Source of the DNA: Pseudomonas orientalis
GTDB taxonomy: Bacteria > Pseudomonadota > Gammaproteobacteria > Pseudomonadales > Pseudomonadaceae
Direction: 5' to 3'
Length of the DNA stretch: 64,000 nt
Assembly: GCF_002934065.1 (NCBI RefSeq)
Contig: NZ_CP018049.1
Coordinates: forward strand, 4,090,501 to 4,154,500
In this document: one piece after another, positions 50,887 to 58,833 of the stretch
Numbering within the stretch: position 1 is the stretch's first letter
Layout of the letters: each line of letters opens with the position of its first letter
Notes under the pieces: model-generated
Told to the model about the DNA's origin: nothing
What the model saw: only the letters and a program-made list of their open reading frames with translations
Database searches by the model: none
Made by a program: the position numbers and the translations under genes

Positions 50887-51227
50887 GCTTTTGATCTTGA
50901 TCTCAGGCGCCCCGTTAAACCACGCTGGCCGAACGCAGGCTTGAATTCGTGGGTAACCCGGCAGGACGCCGGGTTAGCCGCACTGGGCCAGGGATGGCCC
51001 ATTGCGGCGGCCCACGGATTCAAGCCTGCGTTCGGGCACACCGAGCATTAGCGAGGTGCCGAGTGGTGGGGCAAGAGCGTTTTGCTTACTTTTGCGCTTT
51101 TCAAAAGTGAGCCGCTGTAAAAGCGGAACCATTAGCAGCCGTTACCGCAGAAACGGATATGTACTCGGTCTGATCCAACACCCTGGTCGGCCCAGAGGCC
51201 GCCATCGGGGGCAAGCCCCCTCCCACA
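50887..51227. repeat. Dispersed repeat element, copy 2 (long, structured form)
   Basis: It shares its flanks and 3' REP with the element at 19298-19556. It carries an extra section of about 117 bases in which 50929-50953 pairs with 51011-51035 (25 pairs, one T/G wobble), enclosing two hairpins: AACCCGGC-AGGAC-GCCGGGTT (50955-50975) and a 13-pair stem with one mismatch (50977-50989 with 50996-51008). This makes a three-way junction. No real gene is present. Confidence 0.85.
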
Positions 51228-51305
51228 ATGATCTGCATCACCTGCACTTTCCGCAATCGGGCCTAGACTTGTCAGAACTTCCACTGCGACAAGGCCGTCA
51301 CCCCC

Positions 51306-51482
51306 ATGATCTCCATGTCCTCGTTCCACACCATGCTGATCCCCATCCTGGTCGGCATGATCATGCTCGCCGTCGGCTTCAACTTCCGCGACAACCCCCT
51401 TGGCGTATTCGGCATGTGGGTCGGCATGCTGCTGATCCTCGGCACCGTGGTGTACAAGATCCTCGCCAAATTGGCGCAATGA
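51306..51482 (+). CDS. Small two-helix membrane protein, unknown
   Basis: This 58-residue protein has two hydrophobic helices (MLIPILVGMIMLAVGF and FGMWVGMLLILGTVVYKIL) around a short polar turn NFRDNPLGV. An in-frame ATG at 51315 is an alternative start; AAGG lies upstream. I do not recognise the family. It ends 66 bases before the MscS-type gene and may be co-transcribed with it. Confidence 0.7.
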   Translation: MISMSSFHTMLIPILVGMIMLAVGFNFRDNPLGVFGMWVGMLLILGTVVYKILAKLAQ

Positions 51483-51548
51483 CACTCGCATCTGGCATAG
51501 CGGCCTCGTACACTCGGTCCATTCATCGCTTTCAAGGTTGACCGCCTC

Positions 51549-53720
51549 GTGCTTTCCCGTCTGTTTGCCCTGCCCCGCTACCTGCTGATCACCCTGCTCA
51601 TAATGCTGCCGCTGACGTCCGCCCAGGCGGTGGGCTTGCCCGGGATGCTGGGCGGGTCCAACAAGGCTCAACCCCAGGCCGAGGTGCCCCTGGGGCAGTC
51701 GCTGGACGAGGTGATCAAGACCCTGGAGAACGACCAGCAGCGCACCCAGTTGCTGAGCGACTTGAAAAAGCTGCGCGCCGCCACGCAAAAAGCCCAGCCG
51801 GCGGCCGAGCTGGGTGTGCTCGGCCTGATCGGCAGCACGCTGTCGGGCTTTGAACAACAGTTCTCCGGCGCCGACAGCCCGCTGGGGCGCTGGTCCAATG
51901 AAGTCGACCTGGCCAGGGATGAACTCAGCGCATTGATGATGCCGGCCAACGAATGGTTGCCGATCATCTTTGGCTTTGCGCTGATCCTGGCAGTGTGGAG
52001 CCTGCTGGCCGCCGCGCTGATCTGGCTCAGCCACCGCGTGCGCGAACGCTTCGGCCTGCCCGAGGAACTGCCGCAACACCCACGCACCTGGGACATGCTG
52101 CGCTTCGCCCTGCGCAAGCTGGGCCCGTGGTTGATCGCCTTGGTGATCACGGTGTACCTGAGCTACGCCCTGCCTTCGTCCCTGGGCAAATCCCTGGCGA
52201 TGGTGCTGGCTTATGCCCTGGTGGTTGGCACCTGTTTTTCGGCGATCTGCGTGATCGCGTTTTCCCTGCTGGACGGCCCGCACCGCCACCGCGCCCTGTA
52301 TATCCTGCGCCACCAGGCCTTCCGCCCACTGTGGTGGATCGGCAGTTTTGCCGCCTTTGGCGAAGCCTTGAGCGACCCGCGACTGGTCGCGGCGCTCGGC
52401 CAGCACCTGGCGCATACGGCTGCGACGGTTGCCAATGTGATGGCCGCGCTGTCCACCGGCGTCTTCATCCTGCGGTTCCGTCGGCCGATCGCCCACCTGA
52501 TCCGCAACCAGCCGCTGTCGCGCCGTCTGACGCGTCGCGCCCTCACCGACACCCTCTCGATCATCGGCACCTTCTGGTACCTGCCGGCGCTGTTGCTGGT
52601 GGGCATTTCGCTGTTCGCCACCTTCCTTTCCGCCGGCGACAGCAGCACCGCCCTGCGCCAGTCCCTGCTGTGCACGGTGCTGCTGGTGTTGTGCATGGTG
52701 ATCAACGGGCTGGTGCGACGCCACGCCCTCAAACCGCAACGCGGGCACAAGCGCCATGCGCTGTACTCCGACCGCCTGAAAAACTTCGTCTACACCCTGG
52801 TGCATCTGGTGGTGTGGCTGGTGTTTATCGAGTTGGGGCTGCGGGTCTGGGGCCTGTCGATGATTCGCTTTACCGAAGGCGACGGCCATGAAGTCAGCGT
52901 CAAGCTGTTCGGCCTGGGCGGGACCTTGCTGTTCGCCTGGCTGATCTGGATCCTCAGCGACACCGCGATCCACCACGCACTGACCCGCTCACGCAAAGGC
53001 CTGGCCAATGCGCGTGCGCAGACCATGATGCCGCTGATCCGTAACGTGCTGTTCGTGACGATCTTTATCATTGCGGCCATCGTCGCCCTGGCGAACATGG
53101 GCATGAACGTCACGCCGCTGCTGGCCGGTGCGGGTGTCATCGGTATCGCCATCGGTTTTGGTGCACAGTCGCTGGTGGCGGACCTGATCACCGGCCTGTT
53201 CATCATTATCGAAGACTCCCTGGCCATCGATGACTACGTGGACGTCGGCGGCCACCTGGGCACTGTCGAAGGCCTGACCATTCGTACCGTGCGCCTGCGC
53301 GATATCGACGGCATCGTGCACACCATTCCGTTCAGCGAAATCAAGAGCATCAAGAACTATTCCCGCGAGTTCGGCTACGCGATCTTCCGCGTGGCAATCC
53401 CCTACAACATGGAGATCGACGACGCGATCAAGCTGATGCGCGATGTCGGCCAGGCCATGCGTAACGACCCGCTGCAGCGCCGCAATATCTGGTCGCCGCT
53501 GGAGATCCAGGGTGTGGAGAGTTTTGAATCAGGCAGCGCCATCCTGCGCGCGCGGTTCAAGACCGCGCCGATCAAGCAATGGGAAGTGTCGCGGGCGTTC
53601 AACCTGTCGCTCAAGCGGCATCTGGATGAAGCCGGGCTTGACCTGGCGACACCGCGCTTGAGCGTGCAGGTGGTGACGGGGGGACAGGAAAAAGAAAGGC
53701 CTGAAGTCAACGCGAATTAA
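51549..53720 (+). CDS. MscS family mechanosensitive channel, large form
   Basis: This 723-residue inner-membrane protein has a signal peptide (LLITLLIMLPLTSAQA), a periplasmic helical region of about 110 residues, eight or more transmembrane helices and a C-terminal MscS domain: GVIGIAIGFGAQSLVADLIT (pore helix) then the beta domain DYVDVGGHLGTVEGLTIRTV and HTIPFSEIKSIKNYSRE. Such channels release solutes on osmotic downshock. GTG start. It resembles YbiO/YbdG-type large members. Confidence 0.93.
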   Translation: MLSRLFALPRYLLITLLIMLPLTSAQAVGLPGMLGGSNKAQPQAEVPLGQSLDEVIKTLENDQQRTQLLSDLKKLRAATQKAQPAAELGVLGLIGSTLSGFEQQFSGADSPLGRWSNEVDLARDELSALMMPANEWLPIIFGFALILAVWSLLAAALIWLSHRVRERFGLPEELPQHPRTWDMLRFALRKLGPWLIALVITVYLSYALPSSLGKSLAMVLAYALVVGTCFSAICVIAFSLLDGPHRHRALYILRHQAFRPLWWIGSFAAFGEALSDPRLVAALGQHLAHTAATVANVMAALSTGVFILRFRRPIAHLIRNQPLSRRLTRRALTDTLSIIGTFWYLPALLLVGISLFATFLSAGDSSTALRQSLLCTVLLVLCMVINGLVRRHALKPQRGHKRHALYSDRLKNFVYTLVHLVVWLVFIELGLRVWGLSMIRFTEGDGHEVSVKLFGLGGTLLFAWLIWILSDTAIHHALTRSRKGLANARAQTMMPLIRNVLFVTIFIIAAIVALANMGMNVTPLLAGAGVIGIAIGFGAQSLVADLITGLFIIIEDSLAIDDYVDVGGHLGTVEGLTIRTVRLRDIDGIVHTIPFSEIKSIKNYSREFGYAIFRVAIPYNMEIDDAIKLMRDVGQAMRNDPLQRRNIWSPLEIQGVESFESGSAILRARFKTAPIKQWEVSRAFNLSLKRHLDEAGLDLATPRLSVQVVTGGQEKERPEVNAN

Positions 53721-53721
53721 T

Positions 53722-53811
53722 TGTGGGAGGGGGCTTGCCCCCGATTGCGGTGTGTCAGTTGATGCATCTGTAACTGATCCACTGCCATCGGGGGCAAGCC
53801 CCCTCCCACAT
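53722..53811. repeat. REP pair (REPIN), family A
   Basis: Between the convergent MscS-type and mbtH genes. Confidence 0.95.
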
Positions 53812-53827
53812 TTTTGAACGGCGGTGT

Positions 53828-54049
53828 TCAGGCGAGTGCAGCGCCATCCATCTTTTGACGCAGGCTCAGCGGACGCATATCCGTCCAGTTCTCTTCGATA
53901 TAGGCCAGGCACTCTTTCTTCATGCCGCTCTTGCCCACGGTGCGCCAGCCCTCCGGCACGGCCTTGTAGTCGGGCCAGATCGAATATTGTTCTTCGTGGT
54001 TGACCACTACCTGAAACAGGATGTCGTCGCGGTCAAATACTGAGGTCAT
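53828..54049 (-). CDS. MbtH-like NRPS partner protein
   Basis: This 73-residue protein has the MbtH signature VNHEEQYSIWPDYKAVPEGW and, near the end, ENWTDMRPLSLR. MbtH proteins bind and activate adenylation domains of non-ribosomal peptide synthetases. Next to pvdH, this one most likely serves the pyoverdine synthetases; the synthetase genes are outside the window. It is 82 bases downstream of pvdH and probably in its transcript. Confidence 0.95.
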   Translation of the reverse strand: MTSVFDRDDILFQVVVNHEEQYSIWPDYKAVPEGWRTVGKSGMKKECLAYIEENWTDMRPLSLRQKMDGAALA

Positions 54050-54074
54050 TGCGGTTCTCCGTCGCTCAAAGGCC

Positions 54075-54091
54075 GGCTGCGCACCATGCGC
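54075..54091. other. Hairpin between pvdH and mbtH
   Basis: CTGCGCA (54075-54081) and TGCGCAG (54085-54091) form a perfect 7-pair stem with a 3-base loop. There is no T-run, so it is unlikely to stop transcription; it could set the pvdH/mbtH expression ratio. Confidence 0.5.
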
Positions 54092-54131
54092 AGCACTGAT
54101 ATCTGTAGAAACGTATCAAGAGCCAGGAAAA

Positions 54132-55532
54132 TTAGACGCTGGCGACCGCCGCCGCCAGGGCGCGCCCGAAGATCTCGGCGACGCGGTCGATCTCGGCGGC
54201 GGTGATCACCAGCGGCGGCAGGAAGCGCACCACACTGCCGTGCCGCCCGCCCAGCTCGAGGATCAGGCCGCGCTTGAGGCATTCACGTTGCAGCACAGGC
54301 GCGAGCTGGCGATGCACCGGTGGATGGCCCTGGATGTCGCACGTGCCATTGGGGTCCACCAGTTCCACGCCGAGCATCAACCCACGCCCGCGAATATCGC
54401 CCAGGTGCGCAAAGTCGCGCTGCAGGATGCGCAAGTGTTCGCCCAGGCGCTCGCCCATCGCCGCCGCATGCGCGGCCAGGTCGTGCTCCTTGAGGTAGCG
54501 CATCACCGCAGACCCCGCCGCCATCGCCATCTGGTTGCCACGGAAGGTGCCGGCATGGGCGCCCGGCAGCCAGGTGTCGAGCCAGTCGCGGTAGACCACC
54601 ACCGCCAGCGGCAAGCTGCCGCCGATGGCCTTGGACATCACCACCACGTCGGGGATGATTCCCGCGTGCTCGAAGGCAAACATTTTGCCGGTGCGGCCAA
54701 AGCCACTCTGGATCTCATCGACGATCAGCGCGACACCCGCCTGTTCGGTGATGCGTCGCAAGCCGCGCAGCCAGTCGAGATCCGCCGGCACTACACCGCC
54801 CTCGCCCTGCACCACTTCGACAATCACCGCCGCTGGCGGCAACACGCCGGCTTCGGGATCGTTGAGCAGGTTTTCCAGATAATGCAGGTTGACCCGCACC
54901 CCTTCCGCGCCCCCCAGGCCGAACGGGCAGCGGTAGTCGTAAGGGTATGGCAGAAATTGCACGCCATTGCCGAGCAACGCGCCCAGGGGTTTCTTCGGCC
55001 CGAGGCTGCCCATCAGGCTCAACGCGCCCTGGCTCATGCCGTGATAACCGCCCTGGAACGACAACACCGTACTGCGCCCGGTGGCGGTGCGTACCAGTTT
55101 CAAGGCCGCTTCCACCGCATCGGTACCGGTGGGGCCGCAGAACTGGATCTTCGCCTGCCGCGCCAGCTCCGGCGGCAACAGGCCGAACAGGTCCTGCACG
55201 AACTGGTCCTTGACCGGTGTGGTCAGGTCCAGGGTGTGCAATGGCAACTCGTCGCTCAGTACCTGTTGAATGGCCTGGATCACCACCGGGTGGTTATGCC
55301 CAAGCGCCAACGTGCCGGCGCCGGCCAGGCAATCAATGAAACTGCGGCCTTCCACGTCTTCCACGTAGATACCCTTGGCCCGCTTGAGCGCCAATGGGAT
55401 GCGCCGCGGGTAGCTGCGGGCGTTGGACTCCTGCTGGCGCTGACGGGCCAGCAGCGGGGTTTCGTCGAACTGATAGAGCGTCTCGCTGGCGTGCACAGGC
55501 GCGGCTTCGATGGGGCTGGTGGCGACTGACAT
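54132..55532 (-). CDS. pvdH: L-2,4-diaminobutyrate:2-oxoglutarate aminotransferase
   Basis: This 466-residue PLP-dependent class III aminotransferase makes 2,4-diaminobutyrate from aspartate semialdehyde for the pyoverdine peptide. Family features include GAGTLALGHNHPVVI, the PLP-binding region LIVDEIQSGFGRTGKMFAFEHA and the PLP Lys near residue 300 in VVMSKAIGGSLPLAVV. Assignment as PvdH rests on the full-length match, the neighbouring mbtH and an exact PvdS promoter 64 bases upstream. RBS is GAGGGATCGAGAG region. Confidence 0.92.
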   Translation of the reverse strand: MSVATSPIEAAPVHASETLYQFDETPLLARQRQQESNARSYPRRIPLALKRAKGIYVEDVEGRSFIDCLAGAGTLALGHNHPVVIQAIQQVLSDELPLHTLDLTTPVKDQFVQDLFGLLPPELARQAKIQFCGPTGTDAVEAALKLVRTATGRSTVLSFQGGYHGMSQGALSLMGSLGPKKPLGALLGNGVQFLPYPYDYRCPFGLGGAEGVRVNLHYLENLLNDPEAGVLPPAAVIVEVVQGEGGVVPADLDWLRGLRRITEQAGVALIVDEIQSGFGRTGKMFAFEHAGIIPDVVVMSKAIGGSLPLAVVVYRDWLDTWLPGAHAGTFRGNQMAMAAGSAVMRYLKEHDLAAHAAAMGERLGEHLRILQRDFAHLGDIRGRGLMLGVELVDPNGTCDIQGHPPVHRQLAPVLQRECLKRGLILELGGRHGSVVRFLPPLVITAAEIDRVAEIFGRALAAAVASV

Positions 55533-55596
55533 CTCTCGATCCCTCAGGTGGTGATCCGTGGGAGTGGGGAATACGCACGGACTTCATGTTCTGAAG

Positions 55597-55620
55597 ACGC
55601 ATCAGCGAGAAGAGGATTTA
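55597..55620 (-). promoter_or_regulatory. Iron-starvation (PvdS) promoter of pvdH
   Basis: On the minus strand CCTAAAT, then 16 bases from the end of TAAAT, then CGT: the exact TAAAT-N16-CGT box of PvdS-dependent promoters. It lies 64 bases before pvdH. Confidence 0.85.
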
Positions 55621-55658
55621 GGGGCCGGTGTCAGGTAACTGATGAATGAAAATCCAAA

Positions 55659-55747
55659 TGTGGGAGGGGGCTTGCCCCCGATGGCTGTGGTTCAGTCACT
55701 TATTTTTTGAATGACACACCGCTATCGGGGGCAAGCCCCCTCCCACA
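55659..55747. repeat. REP pair (REPIN), family A
   Basis: Between the pvdH promoter and the end of the amidase gene. Confidence 0.95.
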
Positions 55748-55766
55748 TTTTTAATTGCGCTGGGCT

Positions 55767-56534
55767 TTAGAGTGCCCGGTACTTTTCATTCAGTGCATAC
55801 AAGATCGCGCAGGTCTCAGCATCCAGACGCCCGCCATAATCGCGCGCCCGAAAGTGCATCTGAAACGCCCGGGTGCGCAGTTCAAAGGCCTGGCGATTCC
55901 AGGCCGGTTTGTAACCATAGCGCTGAAACGCACGCTCCACTTCGACTTCCGGGGGCAGCCCCATGCAAAACCGGCGTTGGTACATCGCTCGGGTGGCTTC
56001 ATCAAACCAGGCCCCGACCCCGGCCTCATGCAGGTACCGCCAGGGCAGCCGAGGGCCCGGATCGCTCTTGCGCCAGTACGCCACATCCGAATGCCCAAGA
56101 ATATCGACCGGACCGATGTGCGGATAACGCTCGAGAATGTCACGCACTAACGCAATCAACACCTGCACCTGTTCCTCGCGATACGCGGGGAACGTGAACA
56201 CGCCTTTGTCGTCACGCGCCAGGTTGACGATTTCGATGCCGATCGCGCGGCTGTTGAGGTTATCCCGCCCGCCCCAATGGCTCGCCCCGGCATGCCAGGC
56301 ACGCTTGTCTTCACCCACCAGGCGAAACACACGCAGCTCGTCATAGCCAGCGGCGCGGTAGGCGGGTTCGTCGGGATCGGGAAGCAGGTAGTGAGCGCTG
56401 ACCCCATTCTGGGTCAGGGTGCGCAAGGATGATTCAAAGGGCGCCGCAGTGTAGTGCAGGATCACCTGCCCTACCGGCTCGCCGTTACGTTCATTGAAAT
56501 CCCTGGCGGGGAAACTGGTATCGATGACCAACAT
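55767..56534 (-). CDS. AmpDh3/AmiD-like N-acetylmuramoyl-L-alanine amidase
   Basis: This 255-residue zinc amidase cleaves the bond between MurNAc (or anhydroMurNAc) and the stem peptide. Zinc ligands are expected in VILHYTA (His27), the His of ILGHSD and the Asp of RKSDPGPRLPW. A C-terminal peptidoglycan-binding-like part (TRAFQMHFRARDYGGRLD) follows. Length equals P. aeruginosa AmpDh3 and no signal peptide is visible, which separates it from the lipoprotein AmpDh2. Start MLVIDTSFPA is supported by AAGGA. AmpDh3 has been described as a type VI secretion effector, which I recall but cannot confirm for this copy. Confidence 0.88.
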   Translation of the reverse strand: MLVIDTSFPARDFNERNGEPVGQVILHYTAAPFESSLRTLTQNGVSAHYLLPDPDEPAYRAAGYDELRVFRLVGEDKRAWHAGASHWGGRDNLNSRAIGIEIVNLARDDKGVFTFPAYREEQVQVLIALVRDILERYPHIGPVDILGHSDVAYWRKSDPGPRLPWRYLHEAGVGAWFDEATRAMYQRRFCMGLPPEVEVERAFQRYGYKPAWNRQAFELRTRAFQMHFRARDYGGRLDAETCAILYALNEKYRAL

Positions 56535-56584
56535 AAGATCCGTCCTTTTCAATACGGGCCGAATCATTCGGCCCTTACAAGCGC

Positions 56585-56633
56585 AAAAAAATTACCGCCA
56601 TCCTGAAGACTTGAAGGTCAGGCGGGCGGTAAT
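56585..56633 (-). terminator. Terminator after the dsbRS-like genes
   Basis: On the minus strand ATTACCGCC (56633-56625) pairs with GGCGGTAAT (56599-56591) and is followed by a run of T. A second hairpin GGGCCGAA/TTCGGCCC at about 56555-56573 lies just beyond it. Confidence 0.8.
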
Positions 56634-56658
56634 TATTTAGCCCTTGCTGAAAAAGCGA

Positions 56659-57981
56659 TCAGCGTCGCAACGGCATGCCCAGATCAACGCGCAGGCCATC
56701 GGCCTGGCTGTCGAACGTCAGCGAGCACGCGCAGCGCTGCACAATCGCCTGAACGATCGCCAGGCCCAGGCCACAGCCTTCGCTGCTGCCATTGCGCCAG
56801 AAGCGTTGGGTCAGGTATTGCAGATCCTCGCTGGAAATCTGCGGGCCATGGTCGCGCACGCGAAACACCACCTTGTCGGCGCTGGAGGACACCTTCAGTT
56901 CCACCCGGGTATCGGCCGGGGTGTGGCGCAAGGCGTTGTCCAGCAGGTTGCGCAAGGCTGCCACGGCCAGGCCCACGGGCATGTCCACCGGCGTGTCAAC
57001 AAGGCCGTCCGCCAGGACCAGGTCGATGCGCGAATTGTCCCCAGCATTGGCATCCTGGATCGCCAGGCGTGCGACCTCCTCGGCGCTGGACTGCAAACCA
57101 TCGTCAAACGACAGGCTGCCCTCCACCCGTGCCAGCAGCAACAGTTGCTCCAGGGTGCGGTGCAAACGGTCTGCACCTTCCTCGGCGTGGGCCAGGGACT
57201 GGTCGCGGGCCGCGCCCTCGGTCATACGGGCCACCTGCAGGTGCGTCTTGATCGCCGTCAGCGGGCTGCGCAGCTCATGGGCGGCGTCGCCGGTCAGGCG
57301 GCGTTCGCGCTCGATGGTCTTGGCGATGCGTTGCAGCAACTGGTTCTGGGTGTCGAGCAGAGGCTTGAGTTCGCTGGGCAGCGGGTGGATCTGCAACGGT
57401 TCAAGGGAGTCGGCGCTGCGGCGCATCAAGGCGTCACGCATGCGGTTGAGCGGCACCAGGCTTTGGCCGATGCCCAGCCACAGCAGGCACAGACAGCCCA
57501 GCAAGGCCACGCCAACCGGCACCGAGGCCGCGAGCAGGATCGACAGGTTCAGCGCCTCACGTTCCACCTGACGGTCGGCGGTGGTGATCAGCAGGTCACC
57601 CCGAGACAGAGTGAAGCTACGCCAGCCCACGCCATCGATCATCTGGTCGCGAAAACCACTCTTGCGCGACTCCAGCCCCTCATCCGGCGTGGTATGGCTG
57701 CGCGCCAGGATTTCGCCGTGCAGGGAACTGACCTGGCAGGCCATGCCCCCCGGTACGCTCAGTTGTTCGCTACGCAAATGGGTGCCGGCGCCGACGCTGG
57801 CCAGGCCCGGCATCTGTTCTGTCAGCCCGGCCACCATGCGCGCCGAGGCGACCAGCCGCTGGTCGAGGGAAAACATCATCTGATTGCGCAGGTCGTTGAG
57901 CATCCAGGCCGCCGCCAGGGCCCAGATCACGACAAAAGCGGCGCCGAGCTTGAACGTCAGGCGCAGGCGCAGGCTTTTCAC
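56659..57981 (-). CDS. dsbS: Sensor histidine kinase, DsbS-like
   Basis: This 440-residue inner-membrane kinase has two transmembrane helices (LGAAFVVIWALAAAWML and LSILLAASVPVGVALLGCLCLLWLGI) around a periplasmic sensor with a Cys at residue 82 (GGMACQVSSLHG). HAMP, phosphoacceptor His235 (AAHELRSPL) and ATPase boxes (LRNLLDNALRHTP, GCGLGLAIVQAIV) follow. It is adjacent to and divergent from dsbD-E-G, like P. aeruginosa DsbRS, a copper-responsive system. It overlaps the regulator gene by four bases. QseC/PmrB-type kinases are the wider family. Confidence 0.87.
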   Translation of the reverse strand: MKSLRLRLTFKLGAAFVVIWALAAAWMLNDLRNQMMFSLDQRLVASARMVAGLTEQMPGLASVGAGTHLRSEQLSVPGGMACQVSSLHGEILARSHTTPDEGLESRKSGFRDQMIDGVGWRSFTLSRGDLLITTADRQVEREALNLSILLAASVPVGVALLGCLCLLWLGIGQSLVPLNRMRDALMRRSADSLEPLQIHPLPSELKPLLDTQNQLLQRIAKTIERERRLTGDAAHELRSPLTAIKTHLQVARMTEGAARDQSLAHAEEGADRLHRTLEQLLLLARVEGSLSFDDGLQSSAEEVARLAIQDANAGDNSRIDLVLADGLVDTPVDMPVGLAVAALRNLLDNALRHTPADTRVELKVSSSADKVVFRVRDHGPQISSEDLQYLTQRFWRNGSSEGCGLGLAIVQAIVQRCACSLTFDSQADGLRVDLGMPLRR

Positions 57982-58658
57982 GAAGCATCCTCTCCCGCAT
58001 CGGCCGGGCCCAGGCGATAGCCGAGGCCGCGTACGGTCTCGACGATGCCATTGCCCAATTTGCGCCGCAGATGGTGGATGTGCACGTTCAGCGCGTTGCT
58101 TTCCAATTCGTCGTTGAACCCGTAGACGCTGTCCTTGAGCTGCTCGCTGGACAACACGCGGCCCTTGTTGTGCAGCAAGGCCTGCAACAGCGCTTGTTCA
58201 CGCCGCGACAGGTCGACCGGCTGGCCGCCCAGGAAGGTCTCGCGGCTGCTGGGGTCATACGCCAGGCGGCCATGTTCGATCAGGTTGACACTGCGCCCTG
58301 CCACGCGGCGCAGCAGGGTTTGCAGGCGGGCGGCGAGTTCGCGCAGGTCGAAGGGTTTGAGCAGGTAGTCGTCGGCCCCCGCCTGCAGGCCGTCGACACG
58401 GTTGGTCACCGAGTCACGGGCGGTGAGGATCAACACCGGGATCTCCAGGCCCTGGCTGCGCTGTTGCTGCAGCAGCTTCAGGCCGTCTTCGTCGGGCAGG
58501 CCGAGGTCGAGCACCATGATGTCGAAGGTGGCCGCCCTGAGCATCGCCCTGGCCGCCGCCGCCGTGGCCACGCGTTCAACCGTGAAGCCCTGGGCGGTGA
58601 GGCCGGCCACGATGCCGCTGGCGATCAGTTCGTCGTCTTCGCAGACCAGTACGTGCAT
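57978..58658 (-). CDS. dsbR: OmpR-type response regulator, DsbR-like
   Basis: This 226-residue regulator has a receiver domain with acidic Glu7-Asp8-Asp9, phosphoacceptor Asp51 (MVLDLGLPDEDGL) and Lys near 101 (YLLKPFDLRELAARL), and a winged-helix DNA-binding domain (LSRREQALLQALL, then ALNVHIHHLRRKL). Start MHVLVCEDD is supported by AAGGG; an upstream extension to 58700 is not. It likely controls the divergent dsb operon through the tandem repeat at 58767-58788. Confidence 0.9.
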   Translation of the reverse strand: MHVLVCEDDELIASGIVAGLTAQGFTVERVATAAAARAMLRAATFDIMVLDLGLPDEDGLKLLQQQRSQGLEIPVLILTARDSVTNRVDGLQAGADDYLLKPFDLRELAARLQTLLRRVAGRSVNLIEHGRLAYDPSSRETFLGGQPVDLSRREQALLQALLHNKGRVLSSEQLKDSVYGFNDELESNALNVHIHHLRRKLGNGIVETVRGLGYRLGPADAGEDAS

Positions 58659-58766
58659 GCTGAGCCCTTCATGAAAGATGCGGGTGATTAGAAAACGCAC
58701 GGATTAAGCGTGCATTATGCCGCTAACTTCATAACACCCGATAACTCCTACACTCTAGAATAGCGC

Positions 58767-58788
58767 CGGTTAATCATCGGTTAATCAA
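58767..58788. promoter_or_regulatory. 11-bp tandem direct repeat, candidate DsbR box
   Basis: CGGTTAATCAT is followed directly by CGGTTAATCAA. Read as GTTAAT-N5-GTTAAT it has the spacing of PmrA/QseB-type response regulator sites (one helical turn). It is 45 bases before dsbD and about 110 before dsbR. Confidence 0.65.
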
Positions 58789-58833
58789 CGCCACACATTG
58801 TGTGCCTCACTTGCATCGAATTAAGGCTGGACC

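Noticed and set aside
51002..51541. Plus-strand frame through the structured repeat
   Set aside because: Lies mostly in repeat sequence and overlaps the better supported 58-residue gene.
51132..52976. 614-codon minus-strand frame opposite the MscS channel
   Set aside because: Mirror frame that also runs through repeat sequence.
54075..54091. Hairpin between pvdH and mbtH as a terminator
   Set aside because: No T-run on either strand.
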